Virus record (IMG/VR): IMGVR_UViG_3300049595_002293
Span: 1 to 36,164 of that record
Reading direction: 5' to 3' (one strand)
Length of the DNA stretch: 36,164 nucleotides
DNA from: a virus
The number at the start of each line of letters is the position of its first letter. The first letter of the stretch is position 1. The notes under the pieces were generated by a model. That model was not told the origin of the DNA, made no database searches, and saw only the letters and a list, made by a program, of their open reading frames with translations. The position numbers and the translations under genes are program-made. Below are positions 6,665-13,914 of this stretch, piece after piece.

Positions 6665-9007
6665 ATGCCGTACGGAATTATTAAGATTGATACGATTACG
6701 TTTACGGATGCGGGCGTAGATAAGAGTGTCGCAATTTCGGGCTTAGTTCAAAACCCTACCTTTACTGGTAACGTAACAGCAACAGGTACCATCTCTGGTT
6801 TAATTGTTCAAGCCCCAACGGTAACTGGTACGACTGCCAACTTTGCATCAGGTGTTTACACCACACAAATTTCTGGTGCAATTGTTAAAGTTCCAGCAGG
6901 AAGCGCTGGTGCCCCAAGTATTCAAGTAGGTGTTGGCGCAAGTGTGGCACCTGGTTTATATGGTGCTGGTACTGACCTTCTAGGTATTAGCACTGGTGGT
7001 GCAGGAAGAATTTTTATTGATTCAACGGGGCAGCTGGGGATTGGGACAAGTAGCCCAAGTCAAGCGCTTGAAGTGGCAGGGAACATTTCCTTTACTGCTA
7101 ACGCAGCTTCCGCACGCATATTTGGACCCCCTCCTAGCAGCGACACAACACTTGTGCTGAGGGGTGGCAGTTCTACCGGCGAAGGTGCAAACATTGAGCT
7201 TGGGCGAGATGAAGTTGTTTACATCGATGCAACGCAGCATCTATTCCGCTCGCTTGCTGGCACCGAACGCGCCCGCATCGACAACTCCGGCAGGCTGCTG
7301 GTGGGGACGAGTAGTAACAGGCCCTCGCGCATTGGCACCAGTAGTTTTAATTCACTTTTGCAAATTGAATCAGATACAGAAGCTGCCCAGTCAATTACGA
7401 GATGGGCGGCGGACAGTAATAGCTCTAGACTCCACCTTCAAAAGGGACGTGGGACCGGCGCATCCCCCACCATTGTCGCTGCCGACGATAACCTAGGAGA
7501 TTTTACTTTTAGCGGCTACGACGGCGCAAACATGACAAACGGCGCCCGCATCACCGCCGCCGTAGACGGCACTCCCGGCACCAACGACATGCCAGGCCGC
7601 TTGGTGTTCAGTACCACAGCAGATGGAGCAATCACACCAACAGAACGTTTACGCATTGACAGCTCCGGCCGCGTGGGGATTGGGACGAATGCGCCTGTAT
7701 ATTCGCTTGACGTAACCGGACGCATACGAGGTGTTGGATCCAGTACCGCGCTTATAGCTTCCAATGGAAGTGGAACAGACCAAACTTCAATCAGTCTTAT
7801 TAGAGAAGGCGCAGCAACTAATCAAAAAACATGGGAGCTACTTACTGGCTCAGGCGGTGATTTTAGAATCCGCACGATTAACGATGACTATACAGCATCA
7901 CAGGATGCCATAGTAGTCAATCGAGGTAGCGGTTTTTCTGTAGATAACGTCCAGTTACATGCCAACGGCAGCGAGCGCCTCCGCATTGACAGCTCCGGCA
8001 GGCTGTTGGTGGGGACTTCGACTACGATTGGAAGTGCAGGTGGTGGAGTCAACAATCTCCTGCAGATTGTAAATGGCAACCAAGCTATTGGCCAGTATTC
8101 CGCTAATTTAAATGGCGGATTTCTTGAGCTAACAAAGAGTCGCAATACAACCGCAGGCTCTCACACCGTAGTACAAGCTAACGATCAGCTAGGTATTCTT
8201 CGTTTTTCTGGCTCTGACGGCAGTGCTTTTATTGCCGGTAGCGAAATTCGTTCTGAGGTAGACGGCACCCCCGGCACCAACGACATGCCAGGCCGACTAG
8301 TGTTCTCCACTACCGCCGACGGAGCGAGCAGCTCGACGGAACGGATGAGAATTACAAATGATGGATTTGTTCTTTTTGGTAAAACAAGCACAGATATTAA
8401 TGTTGCCGGATCTTTAATAAATAGCCTGGGAACTTCTGCATTCGCCAGGGATAGTGACATCGGTTTATTTGTAGGCAGAAATACAAATGACGGAGGATTG
8501 GTTGTATTTAGACAAGATGGAACCGACGAGGGAAGTATTTCCGTATCTGGCACAACTGTCAGTTACAATGGTGCTCACCTTTCGCGTTGGTCTCAACTCC
8601 CTGGTGGTGCTGAGCGTACTGAAATTTTACGCGGGACCGTTCTTAGTAATATTGATGAAATGTGCGGCTGGGGCGAGGAAGACAACGAGCAACTCAATCG
8701 TATGCAAGTAAGCGACGTTGAGGGAGACCCTAATGTGTCCGGTGTGTTTCAAGGCTGGGATGATGACGACGACACCTACACCGATGACTTCTACTGCGCG
8801 ATGACGGGTGACTTTATCATCCGCATTGCAGAAGGCATCACGGTGCAACGCGGTGATTTACTGATGTCCGCTGGTGATGGCACCGCCAAACCTCAGGGCG
8901 ACGACATTGTTCGCAGCAAGACTGTTGCCAAGGTGACTTCAACTCACGTCACCTGCACCTATGACGATGGCAGCTACTGCGTGCCCTGCGTGCTGATGGC
9001 TTGTTGA
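6665..9007 (+). CDS. second large tail fibre with repeated GIGT/LVGTS modules
   Basis: A 780-residue fibre. The N-terminus (MPYGIIKIDTITFTDAGVDKSV) is a recognisable fibre start. It is followed by a short stretch of the same repeat as the previous fibre (VTGTTANFASGVYTT, residues 55-70). The middle carries at least four copies of an ER.RIDSSGRLLVGTSS-type module found in phage fibres, and two nearly identical DGTPGTNDMPGRLVFST blocks. The C-terminal 140 residues form a different, acidic, cysteine-containing domain (GWDDDDDTYTDDFY, ending VPCVLMAC). That domain resembles C-terminal folding or autoproteolytic domains of some fibres, but I cannot assign it firmly. It probably makes the distal, receptor-binding part of the fibre begun by the 4350 gene. 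Confidence 0.8.
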   Translation: MPYGIIKIDTITFTDAGVDKSVAISGLVQNPTFTGNVTATGTISGLIVQAPTVTGTTANFASGVYTTQISGAIVKVPAGSAGAPSIQVGVGASVAPGLYGAGTDLLGISTGGAGRIFIDSTGQLGIGTSSPSQALEVAGNISFTANAASARIFGPPPSSDTTLVLRGGSSTGEGANIELGRDEVVYIDATQHLFRSLAGTERARIDNSGRLLVGTSSNRPSRIGTSSFNSLLQIESDTEAAQSITRWAADSNSSRLHLQKGRGTGASPTIVAADDNLGDFTFSGYDGANMTNGARITAAVDGTPGTNDMPGRLVFSTTADGAITPTERLRIDSSGRVGIGTNAPVYSLDVTGRIRGVGSSTALIASNGSGTDQTSISLIREGAATNQKTWELLTGSGGDFRIRTINDDYTASQDAIVVNRGSGFSVDNVQLHANGSERLRIDSSGRLLVGTSTTIGSAGGGVNNLLQIVNGNQAIGQYSANLNGGFLELTKSRNTTAGSHTVVQANDQLGILRFSGSDGSAFIAGSEIRSEVDGTPGTNDMPGRLVFSTTADGASSSTERMRITNDGFVLFGKTSTDINVAGSLINSLGTSAFARDSDIGLFVGRNTNDGGLVVFRQDGTDEGSISVSGTTVSYNGAHLSRWSQLPGGAERTEILRGTVLSNIDEMCGWGEEDNEQLNRMQVSDVEGDPNVSGVFQGWDDDDDTYTDDFYCAMTGDFIIRIAEGITVQRGDLLMSAGDGTAKPQGDDIVRSKTVAKVTSTHVTCTYDDGSYCVPCVLMAC
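7562..7631 (+). repeat. copy A of a ~70-bp repeat within the second fibre
   Basis: Encodes DGTPGTNDMPGRLVFSTTADGA. The DNA is closely similar to 8258-8327 (shared words include ggcaccaacgacatgccagg). The pair would allow in-frame deletion or duplication of the 700 bp between them. Confidence 0.75.
8258..8327 (+). repeat. copy B of the ~70-bp repeat within the second fibre
   Basis: Second copy of the block at 7562-7631, encoding the same DGTPGTNDMPGRLVFSTTADGA segment with some synonymous differences. It sits in the equivalent position just before the next ERxRI module. Confidence 0.75.
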
Positions 9008-9056
9008 TTAACAATCTTCATTAATAACCCTGTTAAACTAAAAGAAAACATTTGTT

Positions 9057-9380
9057 ATGGCTAACACCACTTGGGATATTGCACAGCTTGAGCGTCGTCT
9101 TCCCGATGGCGATACTTGTCCTGATGGCGCTATCTACACAGTACACTGGACTGCTTCCCTGGAAGAAGACGGCGAAACTGCAGGTGCATATGGCAGCATT
9201 GGCCTTGGCGCCCCCAACCCTTCCTCCTTTGTTCCTTTCAATCAACTGACCAAAGAAGAAGTTGTTGGTTGGGTACTGTCTGCCCTTGGCGTCGATCAAG
9301 TTGTTTCTATTGAAGAAGGTTTGAACAACCAGATTCAACAAAAGCTCAACCCGACATCAGCAGCTGGCATCCCCTGGTGA
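9057..9380 (+). CDS. small conserved phage tail-associated protein (DUF7936-like)
   Basis: A 107-residue acidic protein with an N-terminal MANTTWDIAQLER, a beta-strand YTVHWTAS, then FVPFNQLTKEEVVGWVLSALG and a Pro-containing end GIPW. This matches, from memory, a small family widespread in phages and often encoded next to tail-fibre genes, listed as DUF7936. In this family the Leu-Thr-x-Glu-x-Val-x-Gly-Trp-Val helix is the most constant part. It sits directly after the second fibre, supporting a virion or fibre-accessory role. No enzymatic motif. Confidence 0.65.
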   Translation: MANTTWDIAQLERRLPDGDTCPDGAIYTVHWTASLEEDGETAGAYGSIGLGAPNPSSFVPFNQLTKEEVVGWVLSALGVDQVVSIEEGLNNQIQQKLNPTSAAGIPW

Positions 9381-9388
9381 TTATTTGC

Positions 9389-9394
9389 TATACT
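9389..9394 (+). promoter_or_regulatory. extended -10 promoter element (TGcTATACT)
   Basis: TATACT preceded by TGc, ending 22 bases before the ATG at 9417. No -35 hexamer is visible, as expected for an extended -10 promoter. Confidence 0.4.
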
Positions 9395-9416
9395 TTACGC
9401 AAGCTAACTGACTGAC

Positions 9417-9608
9417 ATGGCTTGCAAAAAGTCTCAATTGATCTCTGCCATCAATTCCTTTGGCTCTGCACGTGCCACAGGTGACGGCAACCTTATTACG
9501 TTTGCCGCTGAACTCATTGGCAAACTGGTTGATACCCTGGAGTTTGAACCGGAATCCGAAGAAGAAGCCATTACTCCCGAAGTTGTGGCAGAAGAAACTG
9601 CTGAGTAA
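9417..9608 (+). CDS. small acidic protein of the tail/lysis region
   Basis: A 63-residue protein: an amphipathic helical N-terminal part (KKSQLISAINSFGSARATGDGNL), a helix around FAAELIGKLVDTLEF, and a strongly acidic C-terminus (EPESEEEA...VAEETAE). Short proteins of this shape are frequent between fibre and endolysin genes of cyanophages in my recollection, but no function is known to me. It has its own -10-like element 22 bases upstream. Confidence 0.6.
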   Translation: MACKKSQLISAINSFGSARATGDGNLITFAAELIGKLVDTLEFEPESEEEAITPEVVAEETAE

Positions 9609-9649
9609 TTGACACACCTGATCTAAAGTTAGTAAAAAGCTTTAGGTCG

Positions 9650-10657
9650 ATGTCAATAAAACTTGTTGAGGCAGCCGAGTTTTTCAAAGGACTGCCACAT
9701 CAAATTGACGCATTTAACTGGCTCCAGGATCAGGTTTCCTCTTCGGTCCTGGAGACTTTTGCGTCCATGTACCGAAAAAAACCAACACCTCCCCAAAGTT
9801 TTGACAACACCTGGGACGGTGTATTTGCAGCAGCAAAAGCAGCGGGCAGTAAATACCCGGAAGTTGTTGCGGCTCAGTGGGCGCTGGAATCAGGTTGGGG
9901 TAAGCACACGTCAGGTACTCACAACTACTTTGGATTAAAAGGAAGTGGATCCAACGTCAACACCCAAGAATTTCTCAACGGTAAATGGGTCACGATCAAA
10001 GCCGGATTCATTGATTTTCCCGACCTTTACACCTGTGTTTGCTACCTAGTCGAGCGCTGGTACAAAGACTTTGGTCGCTACCAAGGTGTTAATCGCGCCA
10101 AAAATGCTGAAGAGTGCGCCAAGCTTTTGGTTGCCGAAGGGTATGCAACAGATCCAAACTACGCAACAAAACTAATTGGCATCTTATCTAAACAAGACAA
10201 ACCCATAACGCCAGCAGTAAAACCTAAAACGCCAGCTAACTTTCAACCCTGGAGCCCATTCACAACCAAAGTCACGGAACACATCACCTACGGTGAATTG
10301 ACTTTGAATCAAGAAGCTCGTCGTTTCACCAAGCAATATCAGTGTGAGACAGCCTTGGAACTGTGTAAGTTCTTAGAAAAAGCACGTGCTGCATTTGGAA
10401 ACAAGCCGTTAATAATCACCAGTGGTTCACGACCGGAACCAATTAATTCACAAGTTGGTGGCGCAAGAAACAGTGAGCACACCTACGACACACCCTCTAA
10501 AGGTGCCGTTGACTTTTACATTGATGGTGTCAGTGTCTACACACTGCAAGACTGGTGTGACAAAAATTGGCCATACTCAGTTGGTTTTGGTGCTAAAAAA
10601 GGATTTACACATCTTGGGATGAGAGAAAGTAAAACGCGAATTCGCTGGGACTACTGA
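9650..10657 (+). CDS. bifunctional endolysin: glucosaminidase plus M15 D,D/L,D-carboxypeptidase
   Basis: The 335-residue protein degrades host peptidoglycan at lysis. Residues 54-180 match the glucosaminidase family, with AAKAAGSKYPEVVAAQWALESGWG carrying the expected catalytic Glu at 80 and HNYFGLKG. After a Pro/Lys linker (184-198), residues 205-335 form an M15 (VanY-like) metallopeptidase with zinc ligands His277 (SEH), Asp288 (VDFY) and His321 (THLGM). There is no signal peptide, so export would rely on a holin; a candidate is the small membrane protein at 10825-10989. The stop codon overlaps the start of the next small gene (TGATG). Two catalytic domains in one endolysin are known, and both active sites look intact. 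Confidence 0.9.
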   Translation: MSIKLVEAAEFFKGLPHQIDAFNWLQDQVSSSVLETFASMYRKKPTPPQSFDNTWDGVFAAAKAAGSKYPEVVAAQWALESGWGKHTSGTHNYFGLKGSGSNVNTQEFLNGKWVTIKAGFIDFPDLYTCVCYLVERWYKDFGRYQGVNRAKNAEECAKLLVAEGYATDPNYATKLIGILSKQDKPITPAVKPKTPANFQPWSPFTTKVTEHITYGELTLNQEARRFTKQYQCETALELCKFLEKARAAFGNKPLIITSGSRPEPINSQVGGARNSEHTYDTPSKGAVDFYIDGVSVYTLQDWCDKNWPYSVGFGAKKGFTHLGMRESKTRIRWDY

Positions 10658-10824
10658 TGGCTAAAGTAAAAAACAAAGATCCACACATACGTGTCAATAT
10701 GTGTTGGCAAGTTGGGGATGAAAAAAAATGCGCCACACTCTCGAAAAAGGCGGCGTATGCAACACGAGATTGGGTAGAGCAACAAGGCGGATGCACTTGG
10801 TGGTTTCAAGCGTTGCCCGATTGA
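10657..10824 (+). CDS. small basic Trp/Cys-containing protein coupled to the endolysin
   Basis: A 55-residue product starting at the ATG within the TGATG junction with the endolysin stop, so translation is coupled. It is basic with a lysine-rich start (MAKVKNKDPH), a central KKCATLSKKAAYATRDWV helix and a C-terminal GGCTWWF. The three cysteines are not spaced like a zinc ribbon. Its end abuts the convergent gene at 10825 with no base between the two stop codons. A lysis-regulating role is conceivable from position only. Confidence 0.6.
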   Translation: MAKVKNKDPHIRVNMCWQVGDEKKCATLSKKAAYATRDWVEQQGGCTWWFQALPD

Positions 10825-10989
10825 TCAGCGATCTTTGGCGCGACCAACCAACAGAGCACCGGCTTCAAGGAAACGATAGAGATAACCAATAAACGTGTCG
10901 TCTTTGCGCGTCGGAGTCAAAGCACAAACCAACGAACAAAAAGCGTGGAAAGCAAACAAGATTTCCAGGTAACGCTGAAATTGGGACAT
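10825..10989 (-). CDS. small hydrophobic protein, candidate holin
   Basis: A 54-residue protein with a hydrophobic stretch at 8-25 (EILFAFHAFCSLVCALTP), a charged turn (TRKDD) and a second, shorter hydrophobic part at 35-49, ending in a basic GRAKDR. Two short membrane segments, a basic tail and location beside the endolysin fit a small holin. It is however on the opposite strand from the endolysin, which is unusual for a lysis cassette. The two convergent stop codons meet in the palindrome TGATCA. Alternative: an unrelated small membrane protein. Confidence 0.5.
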   Translation of the reverse strand: MSQFQRYLEILFAFHAFCSLVCALTPTRKDDTFIGYLYRFLEAGALLVGRAKDR

Positions 10990-11006
10990 GATCAATACCT
11001 TTTTCC

Positions 11007-11453
11007 TTATTCTAAATTGCTAGGCTTATAAATATAGAAAGATTTAAGATCTGGATTTATTCTCCACCTTGGATCTTCATGCGTTTCAAACCAACGTCGC
11101 CACACCTTGAATTGTTTGTCTGGTACTGCAGACTCACACCTTAAACACAAAGAATCACCAGGCGGTAAACTGACTACCCAATGGCGAACTTGACGGATAG
11201 CTAAAGCTTGTATCTTGTTCCCTTCTTGCCCTGTTAAAGATGCCGACAAGGAACGCACCGACTTTTTGTTGCGTCTATTAAACCAGTCATTGAGTTGACG
11301 TTTTGATTTACCGACTGCCAAGCTGGCCAGCCAAATGCAACCAGCATCCGTCCTTAACCACGGCATCAGGCGCATCTTAAAGATGTACCCGTTTTTTAGT
11401 TGATACGTTGTTGTTTTTTTGCGGCGTCTAAAGCGTTTAGCTTCATACGTCAT
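11007..11453 (-). CDS. hypothetical basic protein
   Basis: A 148-residue, highly basic protein (RFRRRKK near the start; KSKRQLNDWFNRRNKKSVRS in the middle; many Trp). The composition suggests nucleic-acid binding. The segment LTGQEGNKIQALAIRQVRHWV may be helical, and CLRCESA holds a single CxxC without a partner pair. I do not recognise the family. Its start overlaps the end of the 45-residue gene upstream by 11 bases, placing it in one transcript with the structural-type gene at 11577-12521. Confidence 0.55.
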   Translation of the reverse strand: MTYEAKRFRRRKKTTTYQLKNGYIFKMRLMPWLRTDAGCIWLASLAVGKSKRQLNDWFNRRNKKSVRSLSASLTGQEGNKIQALAIRQVRHWVVSLPPGDSLCLRCESAVPDKQFKVWRRWFETHEDPRWRINPDLKSFYIYKPSNLE

Positions 11454-11580
11454 ACATCTTGCAGCAACTAGCGTGTGGATTTTCCTGGCAGTACTGATAC
11501 CAACGATGTTCCTGAGTTTTTGTTTTGGTTGGCCCTTGTTTTGTAAGACGAGACCAAAACGAAAGCAATCGGTAAATCAT
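11443..11580 (-). CDS. 45-residue protein, coupled to neighbours
   Basis: The frame starts at an ATG that overlaps the stop of the upstream gene (ATGA junction at 11577-11580) and ends 11 bases inside the next gene. Overlap at both ends is the pattern of translationally coupled phage genes. The product is basic at the N-terminus (SRLTKQGPTKTKTQ) and ends in a Trp/Tyr/Cys-rich HRWYQYCQENPHASCCKMYDV-type tail, with paired cysteines. Similar short proteins with a WxxxCxENPxxxxCxxYD end occur in cyanophages as I recall. Function unknown. Confidence 0.6.
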   Translation of the reverse strand: MIYRLLSFWSRLTKQGPTKTKTQEHRWYQYCQENPHASCCKMYDV

Positions 11581-12521
11581 GGTCTGTTGGTGAGAGGGAT
11601 AAAGATATCAGGGAACTTGTCCGTGTCCTGGTGCTCAGACTCCCATGCTTGCTGCCATTCTGACAGAGAGTGATCGTGAATGGCAAGAAAATATTCTTGA
11701 TCATTTGCAGTGTCAACGTTTACCCAATATTGATCACCTTGTTCAGATGGAATTTGGTCACCAATAAACCAAGTGGAACCATCGAGCACGGTAACGGTAA
11801 TGCCTGAGTTAATAGCGCAGAGTAGTTCGGTAAATCCATTCGGCTGTTCTACGCTGCTGGAAATGACAGTGTTAACAGAAACAGGAGAAATGACATTGAT
11901 TGTACGGCTGAAATCAATTGAGGTCTCCTGGAGCAAGTAAGCAATATCACCCTCATCCTCCAGGGCGATAAACATTTCGGTTGGAGGAAACTCAACAACA
12001 AGACCAAGCTCGTAATCAAGTGGTTCATTGCGAGTAGTCGAAACACAAATCAGGTATGCGCCAGCTTCCAGGGCGTAGTAGCGATCGTCGCCACGGTCAA
12101 CGCGAAACCTTGAGAAGAAGTTGTATAAATTCGATTGTGCGCCCATAACCGTACCAAGGTACGGATGTGAGATTTCGTTGTCACTAATGATGGACACAGA
12201 GTCATCATCAAAAACTCCACGTCCTTGGATCGGAATTGAATCTAAGTCGTACGCAGAAACTTGAATGTAGTTTGGACGCGGTGGCCCTTTGGTAACAACA
12301 ATCCAACCAGGAATTACAAGATTAATTTGAAACCAATGGTTGTAGGTGCCGCCGCCGAAGCCACCGTTTGACGTTTGGTTGGTATCTTTGTAACCAATGA
12401 CTTTATTTTGCGGACCCAGCTTGCCCTTTAGATAGCGCAGTGAAGTTGTACTAAAGGTACCAAGTACCAATGGATTTGCTTTACTGCGATTGGCTTGGGC
12501 GATAGCCGGGTTGCGCGACAT
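11577..12521 (-). CDS. probable virion structural protein
   Basis: A 314-residue protein dominated by predicted beta structure, with Gly/Asn/Thr-rich loops (TSNGGFGGGTYNHWF) and strands such as WIVVTKGPPRPNYIQVSAYD and LDYELGLVVEF. No catalytic motifs, membrane segments or signal peptide. The N-terminal MSRNPAIAQANRSKANPLVLG could be an attachment segment. Size, composition and absence of motifs suggest a tail or capsid-decoration protein, but the neighbouring genes are small unknowns and HNH genes, so context gives limited support. Confidence 0.5.
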   Translation of the reverse strand: MSRNPAIAQANRSKANPLVLGTFSTTSLRYLKGKLGPQNKVIGYKDTNQTSNGGFGGGTYNHWFQINLVIPGWIVVTKGPPRPNYIQVSAYDLDSIPIQGRGVFDDDSVSIISDNEISHPYLGTVMGAQSNLYNFFSRFRVDRGDDRYYALEAGAYLICVSTTRNEPLDYELGLVVEFPPTEMFIALEDEGDIAYLLQETSIDFSRTINVISPVSVNTVISSSVEQPNGFTELLCAINSGITVTVLDGSTWFIGDQIPSEQGDQYWVNVDTANDQEYFLAIHDHSLSEWQQAWESEHQDTDKFPDIFIPLTNRP

Positions 12522-12563
12522 TATTTGATATAATTCCTTTTCCTTATTGTAAGTGCGCTCAAT

Positions 12564-13235
12564 TCAACCCTCATCGTATTCAGGTGGTGGTCCTGCTTCC
12601 CGTGGATTGGTAATCGTTTGTTTGTACTGCGTGGCAGCCAGAGCGTCAGCCTGTACTTTCTTCCGTGCCCTGGCATAGCACATCAATTTACTTGGCTCAA
12701 ATTCCAAAACGAGTGGGTGAATGCGACCAGGGGGATAGTCCCTGTTCCAGCTGGACAGCATGTGGACAGGATTAAAACATTCCGGATTGCCACACACGCG
12801 AGTCACAAAAAACTTACCAACGTCTCCCCATGCGCACTGGTAGACAGCTTTATGGAGCGAGACGTATTCAGATGATTGCTTGGCGTAGTGAGAACGGTAA
12901 GAAGGAAGGCACGCACGTTTGGAATTGCCACGTATGTGCCAGCACTCATCCATGGTTGTGACATTGATTCGGTTCCAGATCGCAGCGTATTTATGCTTGT
13001 AGTTGGGATCCAGGTAGTTGATGTCAAAACCACAGACGTTCTTCCAGATTTTCTGGACACAGTAGTAACACCAGTGGTTTTCCTGGTCACGTATGTCGTG
13101 GTTGTGCGGACACACATAGCCCCGGTAGTAGCCGTACTCATCGAGGGTTTTGTCGTCACATTGATTTGCATTTCGCAAATAACGAATGTTGAGCCGAGCG
13201 TTGAGTTCGGAAACTTGAGCGATCAAATTAGCCAT
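12564..13235 (-). CDS. HNH/His-Me finger endonuclease with zinc ligands
   Basis: A 223-residue protein of the HNH/His-Me finger type. A Cys/His pair region (YVCPHNHDIR, then WCYYCVQKIW) looks like a zinc-binding N-terminal part. The nuclease core has a catalytic-type His in SLHKAVYQ and the characteristic RVCGNPECFNPVHM segment, where the CGNPxCxNPxH pattern supplies zinc ligands and the final active-site residues. Such enzymes are usually free-standing homing endonucleases in phages. It is encoded one base downstream of a second HNH-like gene (13237-13572), so the two look like a pair. Confidence 0.72.
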   Translation of the reverse strand: MANLIAQVSELNARLNIRYLRNANQCDDKTLDEYGYYRGYVCPHNHDIRDQENHWCYYCVQKIWKNVCGFDINYLDPNYKHKYAAIWNRINVTTMDECWHIRGNSKRACLPSYRSHYAKQSSEYVSLHKAVYQCAWGDVGKFFVTRVCGNPECFNPVHMLSSWNRDYPPGRIHPLVLEFEPSKLMCYARARKKVQADALAATQYKQTITNPREAGPPPEYDEG

Positions 13236-13236
13236 G

Positions 13237-13572
13237 TCAGTTTAAGTCCAATATGAGATTGGTGGTAGGGGATCTGGAGCGAAGGATCAGTTCCTTGCGG
13301 TTGTCACGATCAGATGCGACGTGAATGACAGAGGACTCCAGGGGGTCCTGGCCGGTGCGTAGGAAGTAGACAAGCCTGTGGGCCTGGTACTGCCCTCCCC
13401 CCAGTCTCACCACGTAGTAGCGGGTGGATGGGACGTATTTCCCGGCCATGTCTCCTTCAGCGTGCCAGCCCGTTGTACAGGCCCACTCCAGGCCCGATGG
13501 GTACTGAGTCGACAACCGAAGCTGGGACTCCAAGTACCAGAGAGGTGGCAGTGGTGCGCCTGGTCTAGCCAT
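13237..13572 (-). CDS. HNH/His-Me finger endonuclease-like protein, partly degenerate
   Basis: From the ATG at 13572 the product has 111 residues; the frame remains open to an ATG at 13647, but that extension runs through a hairpin and inverted repeat and is less likely. SGLEWACTTG, then GDMAGKY and a YQAHRLVYFLRTGQDP segment follow the layout of phage HNH proteins, whose AHRxVY and following DHxDG provide the site. Here the second element reads VIHVASDRDNR, with Ile in place of the usual Asp before His, so activity is uncertain. It sits next to another HNH gene and directly beside the inverted-repeat region, which could be relevant if it acts as a mobile element. Confidence 0.6.
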   Translation of the reverse strand: MARPGAPLPPLWYLESQLRLSTQYPSGLEWACTTGWHAEGDMAGKYVPSTRYYVVRLGGGQYQAHRLVYFLRTGQDPLESSVIHVASDRDNRKELILRSRSPTTNLILDLN

Positions 13573-13577
13573 AGAAC

Positions 13578-13793
13578 CCGATAAAACCCCCTGTTTATCT
13601 TTATTAGATCCAAATGACACTTTGCCGAAAGTGTCATTATTTGTCAAGGAATCTCAAGTGAGATTGTACTTGAGACACTAAGCACAACCCACCAATCCCA
13701 CCGTCTCATTCCTGTCTCACCATGACTCAAATAATGACACTTTACTGAAAGTGTCATGTGCGTCACGTAAAGATAGGAAGGGGGTTTTATCGG
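13578..13793. repeat. 216-bp symmetric inverted repeat with two internal hairpins
   Basis: Outer arms are perfect 14-mers: CCGATAAAACCCCC at 13578-13591 and its complement GGGGGTTTTATCGG at 13780-13793. Exactly 22 bases inside each arm lies a 24-base hairpin: ATGACACTTT, four loop bases, AAAGTGTCAT at 13614-13637 (loop GCCG) and again at 13734-13757 (loop ACTG). The 22-base spacers match in inverted orientation at 13 positions, including TATCTTTA. The whole structure is thus a 60-base imperfect inverted repeat around a 96-base centre. It lies in the non-coding region beside the HNH-like gene. It may be an origin, a recombination site or a mobile-element remnant; no transposase is present. Confidence 0.85.
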
Positions 13794-13914
13794 ATTTCAC
13801 CCGTACCCCACCTCCTCAATACGTACACCTTGCTACAAAAAATCCCCTGTTTCCAGGGGATCCATCACCTTGGCACCAATTAAGCCTCAGTCGTCTCACA
13901 TGAGACCAGTCTCA
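13650..13914. promoter_or_regulatory. cluster of GTCTCA/TGAGAC elements, operator-like
   Basis: GTCTCA or its complement occurs at 13671, 13703, 13714, 13893, 13901 and 13909, with two more just inside the glycosyltransferase gene at 13985 and 14027. Two are arranged as palindromes with a two-base spacer: AATCTCA-AG-TGAGATT at 13650-13665 and GTCTCA-CA-TGAGAC at 13893-13906. The copies at 13703 and 13714 are one helical turn apart. This looks like a multi-site binding region for a dimeric protein, or iterons. The binding protein is unknown. Confidence 0.5.
13836..13861 (-). terminator. rho-independent terminator after the glycosyltransferase gene
   Basis: On the minus strand, ATCCCCTG, a four-base loop and CAGGGGAT form an 8-bp stem followed by six T residues (A-run at 13837-13842 on the plus strand). 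It lies 50 bases past the glycosyltransferase stop codon and separates that operon from the inverted-repeat region and the HNH genes. Confidence 0.85.

Noticed and set aside
11419-11673. Plus-strand frame with a membrane-like segment
   Set aside because: It overlaps the well-coupled minus-strand genes at both ends, and the space is better explained by the 45-residue minus-strand gene.
13572-13647. N-terminal extension of the HNH-like protein from the ATG at 13647
   Set aside because: The extension is encoded by the hairpin and outer arm of the inverted repeat; the ATG at 13572 starts a normal-looking protein.
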